A stretch of DNA of 64,000 nucleotides from assembly GCF_003590795.1 (NCBI RefSeq), contig NZ_QYUL01000002.1, forward strand, positions 675,001-739,000, in the 5' to 3' direction. The position numbers were made by a program, and so were the translations under genes. Shown here in pieces: positions 45,672 through 54,806 of this stretch. The stretch comes from Azospirillum cavernae. GTDB lineage: Bacteria > Pseudomonadota > Alphaproteobacteria > Azospirillales > Azospirillaceae. Each line of letters begins with the position of its first letter. Within the stretch, counting starts at the first letter, position 1. Below the pieces are notes generated by a model. That model saw only the letters and a program-made list of their open reading frames with translations, was not told the origin of the DNA and ran no database searches.

Positions 45672-46952
45672 ATGGCCGAATCGGGCAACCCGACCGCGAA
45701 CACGCCCCCCTCCCCCACCGCTGACGGCGGCGACCTCGCCGCCGAGGTGGTGATCCTGGGCGGCGGTCTGGCCGGACTTTCCATGGCGGCGGCGCTGGCG
45801 ACGGCGGGCGTCCCCGTGGTCTGCATCGACCAGGACAGCCCCGACCGGCAGGCCGACGACGGATTCGACATCCGCACCACCGCCATCGCCTACGCCTCGA
45901 TGAAGGTGCTGGAGGGGGCCGGGGTGTGGAAGCACATGGTGGACAAGGCCGGGCCGATGCTTGACATCCGCATCGCCGACCAGTTTTCCCCGCTGTTCGT
46001 CCATTACGACCACACCGAATTGGCGGTGGACGGCCAGCACCGGCCCTTCGGCTGGATCCTCGACAACAAGGACATGCGCCGCGCCCTGTTCGCCCGCGTG
46101 GCCGAGCTGCCCGGCCTGATCCATCTGGCCCCGGCCAAGGCCACCGCCATCACCCGCAACCGCAGCGGCGCGTCGGTGAAGCTGGCCGACGGGCGGGTGG
46201 TGCGGGCGAAGCTGGTGATCGGCGCCGATGGCCGCAAGTCGCTGGCGCGCGAAGGCGCGGGCATCAAGGTGCGGCGCTGGTCCTACGACCAGAGCGCCAT
46301 CATCTGCACGATCCACCATTCCGAACCGAACAAGGGAATCGCGGTCGAGCATTTCATGCCGAACGGCCCCTTCGCCGTCCTGCCGATGACCGAGAACCGC
46401 TGTTCCATCATCTGGAGCGAAAAGCGGTCTCTGGTGCAAACCTACCTGGATTTGCCCGACGACCAGTTCATCGAAGAGCTGTCCCGGCGGTCGGGCGGCT
46501 ATCTGGGCGAAATCACGCTGGCCACCCGGCGCGAGGCGTGGCCGCTGTCGGTGCTGCTGGCCGAACGCTTCATCGCCGAACGCCTCGCCTTGATCGGCGA
46601 GGCCGCCCACGCCATCCACCCCATCGCCGGGCAGGGCCTGAATCTGGGGCTGCGCGACGTCGCCGCGCTGGCCGAGGTGATTGTGGACGCCCACCGTCTG
46701 GGGCTGGACGTCGGCGGGCCGGAGGTGCTGGCCCGCTTCCAACGCTGGCGCCGCTTCGACACCGTGCTGTTGGCGGCGGTGTGCGACGGGTTGGTCCATC
46801 TGTTCTCCAACAACATCCCGCCGATCCGCCTGGCCCGCGATCTGGGCATGGGCTTGGTCAACCGCCTGCCGCCGGTCAAACGCTTTTTCATGAAGCACGC
46901 CATGGGCATCGTCGGCGATTTGCCCCGGATGATTCGCGGGCAACCGCTGTAA
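45672..46952 (+). CDS. UbiH/UbiF/COQ6-family FAD monooxygenase
   Basis: 426 residues from the ATG at 45672 (MAESGNPTANTPPSP), with GAAGGACAG upstream at fair spacing; the frame is open earlier but uses a noncoding-like stretch. GxGxxG motif VVILGGGLAGLSMAAAL, middle motif VIGADGRKSLAREGAGI and C-terminal FAD motif LIGEAAHAIHPIAGQGLNLG are all intact. Aromatic-ring hydroxylation of the ubiquinone precursor is the expected role; which ring position cannot be told. Divergent from glnZ. Confidence 0.92.
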   Translation: MAESGNPTANTPPSPTADGGDLAAEVVILGGGLAGLSMAAALATAGVPVVCIDQDSPDRQADDGFDIRTTAIAYASMKVLEGAGVWKHMVDKAGPMLDIRIADQFSPLFVHYDHTELAVDGQHRPFGWILDNKDMRRALFARVAELPGLIHLAPAKATAITRNRSGASVKLADGRVVRAKLVIGADGRKSLAREGAGIKVRRWSYDQSAIICTIHHSEPNKGIAVEHFMPNGPFAVLPMTENRCSIIWSEKRSLVQTYLDLPDDQFIEELSRRSGGYLGEITLATRREAWPLSVLLAERFIAERLALIGEAAHAIHPIAGQGLNLGLRDVAALAEVIVDAHRLGLDVGGPEVLARFQRWRRFDTVLLAAVCDGLVHLFSNNIPPIRLARDLGMGLVNRLPPVKRFFMKHAMGIVGDLPRMIRGQPL

Positions 46953-47105
46953 GGCGGGCGGGATCGGACGAGAGCGGGGCAAGGGCGCGCCACGCCCCGC
47001 TTTCCCCCTTGGATTTCCCCCTTGGATTTTCTGGGCATCCGCCTTATGTCCGCCACAACGCCCGGTTATGACGGTCGGGTTCACGCTGTCCAGGGATGAC
47101 CGCCC

Positions 47106-47768
47106 GTGCTTGCCCGCTTCTTCGCCGCCCTTCCGCTGACCGCCGCCGCTCTGGCCGCCGCGCTGACCATCGCCCCGCCGAACGCCAGCGCGGCGCCCGC
47201 CACCGCGACGCTGTCGGCGCAGGACAAGGCCACCATCGCCCAGGTCGAGCAGTATCTGAACGGCGTGCAGAGCCTTCAGTCGAAATTCATCCAGGTGGCC
47301 CCCGACGGGCGGCAAGCGTCCGGCACCTTCTATCTGTCGCGCCCCGGCAAGATGCGGCTGGAGTATGACAAGCCGATCAAGGATTTCGTCGTCGCCGACG
47401 GCAGTTTCATCTTTTACTGGGATGGCGAGATGCGCCAGCAGTCGAGCGCGCCCATCGGCACGACGCTGGCTGACGTCATCCTGCGCAAGACCATCCACCT
47501 GTCGGGCGACGTGACCGTCACCAACCTGTTCCAGACCCCCGGCGTCGTCGAGGTCAGTCTGGTCGAAACCAAGGAAGCGGGCAAAGGCACGATGACCCTG
47601 GTGTTCGAGGATCACCCCTTTCAACTGCGCAAATGGCGCGTGCTGGACGCCCAAGGGCTGACGACCGAAGTCGCTCTCCTCAACCCGCGCACCGACGTGA
47701 CGTTCGACTCAAACCTGTTCTATTTCAAAGAACCCAAGACCGGGTCGGATTACGGCAAGAACAACTGA
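47106..47768 (+). CDS. lolA: outer-membrane lipoprotein carrier protein LolA
   Basis: 220 residues from a GTG at 47106 (MLARFFAALPLTAAALAAAL). Signal peptide to about NASA-APA. LolA-type fold with GKMRLEYDKPIKDFVVADG and FYWDGEMRQQ. Periplasmic shuttle of lipoproteins from LolCDE to the outer membrane. It follows the UbiH-family gene by 150 nt; ftsK and lolA are frequent neighbours in alphaproteobacteria, here on opposite sides of the insert. Confidence 0.93.
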   Translation: MLARFFAALPLTAAALAAALTIAPPNASAAPATATLSAQDKATIAQVEQYLNGVQSLQSKFIQVAPDGRQASGTFYLSRPGKMRLEYDKPIKDFVVADGSFIFYWDGEMRQQSSAPIGTTLADVILRKTIHLSGDVTVTNLFQTPGVVEVSLVETKEAGKGTMTLVFEDHPFQLRKWRVLDAQGLTTEVALLNPRTDVTFDSNLFYFKEPKTGSDYGKNN

Positions 47769-47847
47769 TCCGCCCCGCCCCCACCCTCTGGGCAAGAGCT
47801 GGGCGAGCGCGCAGAATGGCGGCGGGTCCGCGCACCGGAGGACATCC

Positions 47848-48609
47848 ATGACGCAAAAGCCGCTGATCGGCATTCCCGCCTGCACCCGCCTCATCGGCGA
47901 GCACCCGTTTCACGTCTGCGGCGACAAATATGTCCGCGCCGTGTCTGACGGGGCGGGCGGCGTGCCGCTGCTGATTCCGGCGTTGGGTGGAACCCTCGAC
48001 ATTGATGATCTGATTGGGCGACTCGACGGCCTGCTCATCACCGGCAGCCCGTCCAACGTCGAGCCGCAGCGTTACGGCGGCGAACCAAGCGAACCGGGAA
48101 CCCTGCACGATCCCGCCCGCGACGCCACCACCCTGCCGATGATCCTCGCCGCGCTGGACATGGGGGTGCCGCTGCTCGGCATCTGCCGGGGGTTTCAGGA
48201 GTTGAACGTCGCGCTGGGCGGGTCGCTGCACCAGCGGGTGCACGAGATCCCCGGCTACACCAACCACCGCGAGGACAAATCCGCGCCGCTGACCGTCCAG
48301 TACGGCCCATCGCACCGCGTCCATCTAACGCCGGGCGGAATTCTCGCCGGGTTGGCCAACGGCGCCGACTCGGTGGCGGTCAACTCGCTGCACGCCCAGG
48401 GGCTGGACCGACTGGCCGACGGCCTGACCGTGGAGGCGCGGGCCGAGGATGGCTTGGTGGAAGCCGTGCGGGTGACGGCGGCCCCGGCCTTCGCGCTCGC
48501 CGTCCAATGGCACCCGGAATGGCGATTCTGGGACGATCCGCTGTCGGCGGCCCTGCTGCACAGCTTTGGCGCCGCCGCCGCCGCGCACGCGCGACGCCGC
48601 CTGCGCTGA
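47848..48609 (+). CDS. gamma-glutamyl-gamma-aminobutyrate hydrolase-like (class I GATase, PuuD-type)
   Basis: 253 residues, C26 peptidase family. Nucleophile Cys113 in LLGICRGFQELNVALGG and the His-Glu pair in QWHPEWRFWD. PuuD cleaves gamma-Glu-GABA in putrescine degradation; relatives hydrolyse other gamma-glutamyl amides. No puuABC genes are adjacent, so the substrate is open. A strong hairpin follows. Confidence 0.9.
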   Translation: MTQKPLIGIPACTRLIGEHPFHVCGDKYVRAVSDGAGGVPLLIPALGGTLDIDDLIGRLDGLLITGSPSNVEPQRYGGEPSEPGTLHDPARDATTLPMILAALDMGVPLLGICRGFQELNVALGGSLHQRVHEIPGYTNHREDKSAPLTVQYGPSHRVHLTPGGILAGLANGADSVAVNSLHAQGLDRLADGLTVEARAEDGLVEAVRVTAAPAFALAVQWHPEWRFWDDPLSAALLHSFGAAAAAHARRRLR

Positions 48610-48621
48610 GGCCCACACGCA

Positions 48622-48656
48622 AACAGGGGACCGCGCGCGTCGCACGGTCCCCTGTT
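48622..48656. terminator. bidirectional hairpin between the PuuD-type and MarR genes
   Basis: AACAGGGGACCG (48622-48633) pairs perfectly with CGGTCCCCTGTT (48645-48656), an 11-nt loop between. The genes converge here. U-tracts are weak on both sides. Confidence 0.75.
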
Positions 48657-48688
48657 CACGAAACTCTTCAAGCCCAGACCAATCGGCC

Positions 48689-49183
48689 TTACTTCGCGCG
48701 GGAAACCCGGCGGAGGAAGTCGATGAACTGGCCCTGCTCTTCCGGAGTCAGATCCTTGACCATGCCTTGATCGTGCGCCTGAACGCGGGGGATCAGGTCA
48801 TCCATCATGGCTTGGCCTTCCGGCGACAGGCGCAGGGCGTAGGACCGGCGGTCGTTCGGCGAGGGGGCGCGAACCACCAAGCCACGCGACTCCAGACGGT
48901 CGATCACCGCGACCATGGTCGAACGGTCGATGCCGACCGCCGTGCCCAGATCGGATTGCGACAGCCCTTCGTTTTCCCGGATCATGATGAGGACGCCGAA
49001 CTGGCCGGGCGTCACATCCTGCGGGGAAACCGCGTTTTGGAAGCTCTGGAACAGCGCAACCTGAGCCTTGCGCAGGTTGTAACCCACGAGGTCGGGAAGA
49101 GGGCCAAGGGCGAGCTTGCCGTTTTTGCCAGGACGCAGGCGCGAACGCCGGTCGGCGGGGGTGGAACGCTCGTTGTCAGTCAC
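48689..49183 (-). CDS. MarR-family transcriptional regulator
   Basis: 164 residues, winged helix with LSQSDLGTAVGIDRSTMVAV as the recognition region and SPNDRRSYALRLSPEGQAMM as the wing. No cysteine pair, so not OhrR-like. Regulated genes unknown; the divergent FAH-family gene begins 391 nt away and is a candidate target. Confidence 0.9.
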   Translation of the reverse strand: MTDNERSTPADRRSRLRPGKNGKLALGPLPDLVGYNLRKAQVALFQSFQNAVSPQDVTPGQFGVLIMIRENEGLSQSDLGTAVGIDRSTMVAVIDRLESRGLVVRAPSPNDRRSYALRLSPEGQAMMDDLIPRVQAHDQGMVKDLTPEEQGQFIDFLRRVSRAK

Positions 49184-49574
49184 CGCGAATGCCGTAGTTG
49201 AATGAGACTGTGGGATGAACGGATAAAATGGGGCCGAAGAGTCGCTTTGTCAGCAAGAACCGTACGGCCCACAGCGAATGCATACCAATCATGCGTTTTT
49301 TACATTGGTTGTGCATCAAACAAACGCCACCTTGATGAATCAAGAAGCGATCGCCCCCGGTTTCGGCAATGATCGCCCGCCCAGCGGTTTCCCCTGCCGC
49401 CTGCGGGTTCCGGAAACGGAGCTTCCGACGCCCGGTTCCCCCAGACCGGGCGTCTTCGTGTCCGCCTTGCCTCTACCGAGTCGGCGTTCCGGCGCGCGGG
49501 TTGGGGGCTTGGTCGGGCGGGCGCTTTCGGGTACCTGTGGGTGACGCATTCCCCACCGCAAGAGCCGCCCCATC
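49184..49574. other. 391-nt intergenic region with a 10-bp hairpin
   Basis: Between divergent marR and FAH-family genes. Contains GACGCCCGGT (49427-49436) paired with ACCGGGCGTC (49445-49454) around an 8-nt loop, and an AT-richer stretch near 49280-49330 (GCGTTTTTTACATTGG) that should hold the marR promoter. A 88-codon open frame here has no ribosome-binding site or protein-like composition, and I do not call it. Confidence 0.45.
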
Positions 49575-50273
49575 ATGGCCTACGCCGTTCCCCTGTGGTC
49601 CCAGCCGACCGTTCCCGTGACGGGCGGCGATCCGTTTCCCGTCCGCCGCATCTATTGCGTGGGCCGCAACTACGCCGCCCACGCCCGCGAGATGGGGGCC
49701 GACCCGACCCGCGAGCCGCCGTTTTTCTTCATGAAGCCCGCCGACGCGGTGGTTCCCGACGGCGCGACCATCCCCTACCCGCCCAAGACCGCCAACCTGC
49801 ACCACGAGATCGAGCTGGTGGTGGCCATCGGCGGCGGCGGGCGGGACATCCCAGTGGATCAGGCGTTGGGGCATGTGTTCGGCTACGCCGTCGGCCTCGA
49901 CATGACCCGCCGCGACCTGCAAAACGCCGCCAAGAAGGACGGCAAGCCCTGGGACATGGGCAAGGGCTTTGACCAGTCGGCCCCCTGCGGGGCCATCCGC
50001 AAAGCCGCCGACATCGGCCACCCCGACAAGGGCGCGATCACCGTCGCGGTGAACGGCGCGTTGCGGCAGAGCGGCGACCTGTCCGATTTGATCTGGTCGG
50101 TGGCCGAAACGATTTCCTACCTGTCCGGTCTGGTCGAGCTGCGACCCGGCGATTTGATCTACACCGGCACGCCCGAAGGCGTCGGCCCGGTGGTCAGCGG
50201 CGACGTGCTGACCGGCGCGGTCGAGGGCGTCGGCGCCCTGACCATCACCATAGCCCCCTTGACCAAAACGTGA
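49575..50273 (+). CDS. fumarylacetoacetate hydrolase (FAH) family protein
   Basis: 232 residues, FAHD1-like single domain. RRIYCVGRNYAAHAREMG, the metal site HHEIELVVAIG and the ending DLIYTGTPEGVGPV are family hallmarks. Members are oxaloacetate decarboxylases, acylpyruvases or hydratases; the substrate cannot be read from sequence. It is followed directly by xthA. Confidence 0.9.
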   Translation: MAYAVPLWSQPTVPVTGGDPFPVRRIYCVGRNYAAHAREMGADPTREPPFFFMKPADAVVPDGATIPYPPKTANLHHEIELVVAIGGGGRDIPVDQALGHVFGYAVGLDMTRRDLQNAAKKDGKPWDMGKGFDQSAPCGAIRKAADIGHPDKGAITVAVNGALRQSGDLSDLIWSVAETISYLSGLVELRPGDLIYTGTPEGVGPVVSGDVLTGAVEGVGALTITIAPLTKT

Positions 50274-50284
50274 GCGGCGGCACG

Positions 50285-51079
50285 ATGCGCATCGCAACCT
50301 GGAACATCAATTCGGTCCGCATGCGTCTGGACCTCCTCCTCCGCCTGATCGCGGAGGAGCAGCCGGACGTGATTTGCCTTCAGGAAACCAAGGTGGTGGA
50401 CGCCGATTTCCCGCTGGCCCCGCTGGTCGCGCAGGGCTACGTCCACACCCACATCCACGGGATGAAGAGCTACAACGGCGTCGCCATCCTGTCGCGCCTG
50501 CCCTTCGCCGCGCAGGACGTTCAGCATTGGTGCGGCAAGGAAGACCGCCGCCACGCGCACGCCACGCTGGCGAACGGGATCGAGCTGCATTGCGTCTACA
50601 TCCCGGCGGGCGGCGACATTCCCGACCCGGCGGTGAACGACAAATTCGCCCACAAGCTCCAGTTCCTCGACGAGATGACGGCGTGGCTGGGCGGCCAGCG
50701 CGCGGCGGATCAAAAGATGGTGCTGGTCGGCGACCTGAACATCGCCCCGCTGGAACAGGATGTGTGGAGCCATAAGGAGTTGCTCTCCGTCGTCTCCCAC
50801 ACGCCCATCGAGGTGGAAAAGCTGCTCGCCATGCAGGCGTCGCTGGGTTGGGTGGACGCCATGCGCCATTTCGTGCCAGCGGACGAAAAGCTTTACACGT
50901 GGTGGAGCTACCGGGCCAAGGATTGGGCGGCGTCAAACCGGGGCCGCCGCCTGGATCATGTCTGGGTCACGCCGCCGTTGAAGGACGCCTTGCGCGGCCA
51001 TCGCGTGCTGCGCGACGTCCGGGGCTGGGAGCCGAAACCGTCCGACCATGTGCCGGTTCTGGTCGATCTGGACGCGTGA
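50285..51079 (+). CDS. xthA: exodeoxyribonuclease III
   Basis: 264 residues from the ATG at 50285 (MRIATWNINSVRMRL), the usual XthA start; a GTG 15 nt earlier overlaps the FAH stop. EEP motifs: ICLQETKVVD (metal Glu), YIPAGGD, VGDLNIAP and KPSDHVPVLVDL. AP endonuclease and 3'-exonuclease in base-excision repair. About 11 nt behind the FAH gene, so possibly co-transcribed. Confidence 0.95.
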   Translation: MRIATWNINSVRMRLDLLLRLIAEEQPDVICLQETKVVDADFPLAPLVAQGYVHTHIHGMKSYNGVAILSRLPFAAQDVQHWCGKEDRRHAHATLANGIELHCVYIPAGGDIPDPAVNDKFAHKLQFLDEMTAWLGGQRAADQKMVLVGDLNIAPLEQDVWSHKELLSVVSHTPIEVEKLLAMQASLGWVDAMRHFVPADEKLYTWWSYRAKDWAASNRGRRLDHVWVTPPLKDALRGHRVLRDVRGWEPKPSDHVPVLVDLDA

Positions 51080-51122
51080 TTTTAGGAATGGGGGGAGCGG
51101 CGGCGACGGCGTTCCCCTGCCC

Positions 51123-52058
51123 TTACGGCTGCGGCTTCTTCTTCGCCGGCGCAGGTCCGGGCTGTTCCTTCAGTTGGGCGAGCACCGCCCGCACCTGGAC
51201 CAGATCGGGCGGAACCGGGGCCTTGGCGACCGCCCGCTTGTTGAGTCCTGGTTTTGTCCCCACCGTCTCCTTGACCGGAACAGCCCGCGCCGGGGTCGGC
51301 TCCGGCGCCAGAATGCCGGGCGGCAGGACAATCGGGCCGGTGGGCAACGGACGGTGTGGAACCGGCGCCGCGTCGGCCATTACGATCCGCTCCGGCGCCC
51401 GGTCCGGCGCCTTCGGCGGCGCGCGTTCCGGCGCTCTGGCCTCTTGCAGAACCGGGGCGCCGCGCGGTTCCCCGCCGCCGCCCTTCGGCGTCCAGGTGCG
51501 GAAGGGGCCGGTGTCCACATGGACGTGCCCGGTGCTGGGGTACATCGCGTAGCCGCCGCGCCGCATCGTCGCCGCCTCCTCGGCCAAACGGGCCGGGGAA
51601 ACGCCGGGAATCGAGAAATCCGCCGCCTGACCGCGCATGTGATAGGAGTTGTCGGCCACATTCGCGTTGCTCCGCGCCAACAGCGCGTTGCTGGCGGGCG
51701 AACGATAGCCGGAGGTCAGACGGATCGGCGCTTCGGGCGGCGCGCCCGTCCGTTGACGCAACTCGACCAGCATATCGACCAGCGCCGGATCGACCGGGAT
51801 GACCTCGCCGCTGCGACGGTCGCGGAACAGCATGGAGATCTCACGCAGCGCGTCGGCGTCATACCCGCCGCCGGGCCGCCAATAGGTGACGGCGACGGTT
51901 TCGCCGCTGGGATGGTTCAGCACGACGGAGCGCGGCCCGTCCCCCAAACCCATCGGTTGGGAGGCGCAGCCCGCCAGACCGGCGGCGACCAGCAGAAGCG
52001 GCGCACACACCCGAACGGCACAAGCACGCTTCACAGCGGCACGCAGCATCATCCGCAT
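51123..52058 (-). CDS. DUF882 / peptidase M15-type lipoprotein
   Basis: 311 residues from the ATG at 52058 (MRMMLRAAVKRAC), chosen because GGGGGAAG precedes it closely; the frame is open 42 nt further. The lipobox LLLVAAGLAGC puts the lipidated Cys at 31. The M15/DUF882 domain (about 55-200) holds LTSGYRSPASN, the zinc ligands in NSYHMRGQAADFS and GHVHVDTGPF. The last 100 residues are Pro/Ala-rich with APERAPPKAPDRAPERI repeats. Likely a D,D- or L,D-carboxypeptidase-type cell-wall enzyme on the periplasmic face; activity unproven. Confidence 0.85.
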   Translation of the reverse strand: MRMMLRAAVKRACAVRVCAPLLLVAAGLAGCASQPMGLGDGPRSVVLNHPSGETVAVTYWRPGGGYDADALREISMLFRDRRSGEVIPVDPALVDMLVELRQRTGAPPEAPIRLTSGYRSPASNALLARSNANVADNSYHMRGQAADFSIPGVSPARLAEEAATMRRGGYAMYPSTGHVHVDTGPFRTWTPKGGGGEPRGAPVLQEARAPERAPPKAPDRAPERIVMADAAPVPHRPLPTGPIVLPPGILAPEPTPARAVPVKETVGTKPGLNKRAVAKAPVPPDLVQVRAVLAQLKEQPGPAPAKKKPQP

Positions 52059-52220
52059 CGCTTCCCCCGGAGCGCCGCCGCGCGGCCCCACCCGCATCAT
52101 TCCGCACGGACTTGATTGGAGTCGTTTCTACCAGAATTGTCACAGCCTGAAACTGTGACATCGACTCCCGTTTGGGGGGAAATGAGCAGAAAGACGACGG
52201 CTGTGGCCCCGCCGGTTCGC

Positions 52221-53081
52221 TCAGACCGTCAGCTCCATGCCTTCGCGGGCGACCAGGGAGCCGGGCCGCATCGCCTCAGCCTCGGCGGCGATGACGTCCA
52301 GTTCGGCGTCGGTGCGGGCCGGGTCATGGTGGAAGATCACCGCGCGGCCAACTCCGGCGGCCTCGGCCAGCCGCAGGCACTCCTGCCACGTTGAATGCCC
52401 CCAGCCGACGCGGGCCGGGTATTCGGCGTCGGTGTAGGTGCTGTCGTAGATCATCAGATCGGCGCCGCGCAGCAGCTCCAGAATGATCGGGTCGCGGCCC
52501 TGCGCCGGGTGTTCGGTGTCGGTCAGAACGCACAGGCTGCGCCCGCCGAACTCGACCCGATAGCCGGTGGCCCCGTCGGGGTGGTTCAGCGGGGCGGTGC
52601 GGACGATCACGCCAGGTTTTGGCTCCAGCGTTTCCCCGGCGGCGAAATCGCGGAAGGAGCAATCGGCGCGGAAAATCTCGACCGGCACCGGAAACAGCGG
52701 CGCGCTCATCATGCCCGACAGCACGGTGCGGAAGGGCCGCTCCGGCGGCAAATGCCCGGCCCAAAAACGCAGCCGACTGTCCGGGTGAAAGGCCGGGGCG
52801 AAAAAGGGCAGCCCGCAAATATGGTCGAGATGGCTGTGGGTCAGCAGCAGGTCGATGTCCACCGGCCCACCGCGCGCCAACAGCTCGCCCAACGGGCGAA
52901 TGCCGGTGCCGCAATCAAAGACGATGTGGCAATCGCCGCAACGCACCTCGATGCAGGCGGTGTTGCCGCCATAGCGCACCGTGTCGGGACCAGGGGACGC
53001 AATGCTGCCCCGAACGCCCCAGAACCGGACGGTGAAGGGCGCGGGGGCCTGGGCGGGGAAGGGCGCGGTTCCGGCGGTCAT
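52221..53081 (-). CDS. MBL-fold metallo-hydrolase
   Basis: 286 residues from the ATG at 53081 (MTAGTAPFPAQ). Metal motif THSHLDHICG with His82, His84, Asp86 and His87; further ligands in LTDTEHP and VIFHHDPARTD. The FWGVRGSIASPGPDTVRYGG start is shared by a group of cytoplasmic MBL phosphodiesterase-like proteins. No signal peptide. Substrate unknown. Confidence 0.87.
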   Translation of the reverse strand: MTAGTAPFPAQAPAPFTVRFWGVRGSIASPGPDTVRYGGNTACIEVRCGDCHIVFDCGTGIRPLGELLARGGPVDIDLLLTHSHLDHICGLPFFAPAFHPDSRLRFWAGHLPPERPFRTVLSGMMSAPLFPVPVEIFRADCSFRDFAAGETLEPKPGVIVRTAPLNHPDGATGYRVEFGGRSLCVLTDTEHPAQGRDPIILELLRGADLMIYDSTYTDAEYPARVGWGHSTWQECLRLAEAAGVGRAVIFHHDPARTDAELDVIAAEAEAMRPGSLVAREGMELTV

Positions 53082-53302
53082 GGTTCGGTCATGGTGGCGA
53101 CGCCAGCCGCCCAAGTCGAGCAATTTTCCACCACCCGCCCCGCCCGGCTTCGGCGGATTGCCGGGCTTCCCCCAATGATGGGAATGTGGTGAAGCCTATA
53201 AGATGTGGTAGCGTGCCGCACATCGCGCACAGCGCGGCCTCCCCTTCGCAACCACCCTTGCGGCGGCGGGGTCGGCGGACCTGACGACGGACCTGACGAC
53301 GG

Positions 53303-54049
53303 ATGGATCCAGACAAACTCGCCAAAGTCCTGGCCATGGCCGAGTCGGAGCATCAGGGAGAGGCGCTGTCCGCCCTGCGCGCCGCCCGAATCATGCTGTC
53401 GCGCGCCGGTCTGACCTTCCGCGATCTGGCCGAACGGGCGCGGAACGACCAGCCGTCGCCCGAACCGCCGCCCACCATCGTCACCCCGACCACCCCCGCC
53501 CAACCGCCGCCGCCCGACGAGCTGGTCCACGGCCTGCGCCGTCAAGTGAGGGATCTGGAACTGGAGCTGGCGACCCTGCGCCGCCAGCTCGACAAGACCA
53601 CCAACGATCTGGACCGCCACAAGGACGAGGCGGAACGCTGGCGCACCCTGGCGCGCGAGACGGCGGAAAAGCTGTGGGACGTCGGCAAGGCGCTGGAACG
53701 CAAACACTCCCGTCACACCGACATCGACAAGCGGCGCGCCGCGCTCGACCTGTTGCAGGATCCGGCCAGCGCCCTGCTGTCGGATCAGGAGATCGCCCGG
53801 CGGATCGGCCTGTCCGCCCACATCGTCACCCATTGGCGGCGGCGTCTGGCCATCGTCGGGCGCAAGCTGCGTCTGTTGCCGGTGGTGGCGCGCGGGCGGG
53901 GGCTGTGGGGGTTGCCGGGCAAGAAGCCGCTGGCGCTCGACCGCGCGCGGCAACGCTGGCCCGCCGTCACCGCCCAAATCACCATCGCCGGGGGCGGCGG
54001 CCAAACCAGCGCCCGCAGCGGCGGATCGCCTTACGGCACCAAACGGTAG
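53303..54049 (+). CDS. DUF2786-like / coiled-coil / HTH protein of unknown function
   Basis: 248 residues. The N-terminus KLAKVLAMAESEHQGEALSA (6-24) resembles DUF2786, then a Pro-rich spacer (50-72), a coiled coil (75-125) and a helix-turn-helix-like stretch SDQEIARRIGLSAHIVTHWR (160-179), with a basic Gly-rich tail. Such an array suggests a DNA-binding protein. Its 3' end overlaps the convergent response-regulator gene by 19 nt. The function is not known to me. Confidence 0.75.
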   Translation: MDPDKLAKVLAMAESEHQGEALSALRAARIMLSRAGLTFRDLAERARNDQPSPEPPPTIVTPTTPAQPPPPDELVHGLRRQVRDLELELATLRRQLDKTTNDLDRHKDEAERWRTLARETAEKLWDVGKALERKHSRHTDIDKRRAALDLLQDPASALLSDQEIARRIGLSAHIVTHWRRRLAIVGRKLRLLPVVARGRGLWGLPGKKPLALDRARQRWPAVTAQITIAGGGGQTSARSGGSPYGTKR

Positions 54050-54720
54050 CCGCCGGGTTCCGTCACCAGGATTTCGGCGCTGGACGGGTCGCTTTCGATC
54101 TTCTGGCGCAGCCGATAAACGTGGGTTTCCAGCGTGTGGGTGGTGACGTCGGCGTTGTAGCCCCACACCTCGCCCAGCAGAATGTCGCGCCCGACCACCT
54201 GGTCGCCCGCCCGGTAGAGATATTTCAAGATCGCCGTTTCCTTCTCGGTCAGGCGGATCTTGCGGTTCTTCACCTCGTCCAGCAGCAGCTTGGCGGCGGG
54301 GCGGAAGCTGTAGGGACCGATGGCGAACACCGCGTCCTCGGTCTGCTCGAACTGGCGGAGCTGCGCGCGCAGCCGGGCCAGCAGCACCCCCAAGCGGAAC
54401 GGCTTGGCGACATAGTCGTTCGCCCCGGATTCCAGACCCAAGATCGTGTCGGAATCGGTGGCCGACGCCGTCAGCATGATGATCGGGCAGCGCACGCCGT
54501 CGCGGCGCAGCAGCTTGCAGACGTCGCGCCCGTCCATGTCGGGCAGCCCGACATCCAGCAGGATGGCGGAAAAACCGCCCTCGCGCGCCAACGCCAGCGC
54601 CCCGGCCCCGTCGTCCGCCTCCGCCGTTTCGAACTCCTCCAACAAACGGAGTTGCTCGGCCAGCGATTGACGCAAGGCGGTGTCGTCATCGACCAGAAGA
54701 ATGCGTTTGAACGACGTCAT
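54031..54720 (-). CDS. OmpR/PhoB-family response regulator
   Basis: 229 residues. Receiver domain with Asp56 (ILLDVGLPDMDG) and the VAKPF lysine; C-terminal winged helix ending PGGYRLVP. Reminiscent of the essential regulator CenR of Caulobacter, which I note without certainty. No histidine kinase is adjacent. Confidence 0.9.
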   Translation of the reverse strand: MTSFKRILLVDDDTALRQSLAEQLRLLEEFETAEADDGAGALALAREGGFSAILLDVGLPDMDGRDVCKLLRRDGVRCPIIMLTASATDSDTILGLESGANDYVAKPFRLGVLLARLRAQLRQFEQTEDAVFAIGPYSFRPAAKLLLDEVKNRKIRLTEKETAILKYLYRAGDQVVGRDILLGEVWGYNADVTTHTLETHVYRLRQKIESDPSSAEILVTEPGGYRLVP

Positions 54721-54806
54721 GAGCGGACGAAACCATGCCGGGAAAATCGCCCGGACCTTACCATGGGCCGCGACTCCTTGTCGTCGGCCCCGTTACAGAG
54801 GCGGCG

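Noticed and set aside
49278..49544. 88-codon plus-strand frame in the marR/FAH gap
   Set aside because: No ribosome-binding site, low-complexity Pro/Arg tail, spans a hairpin; more likely leader DNA.
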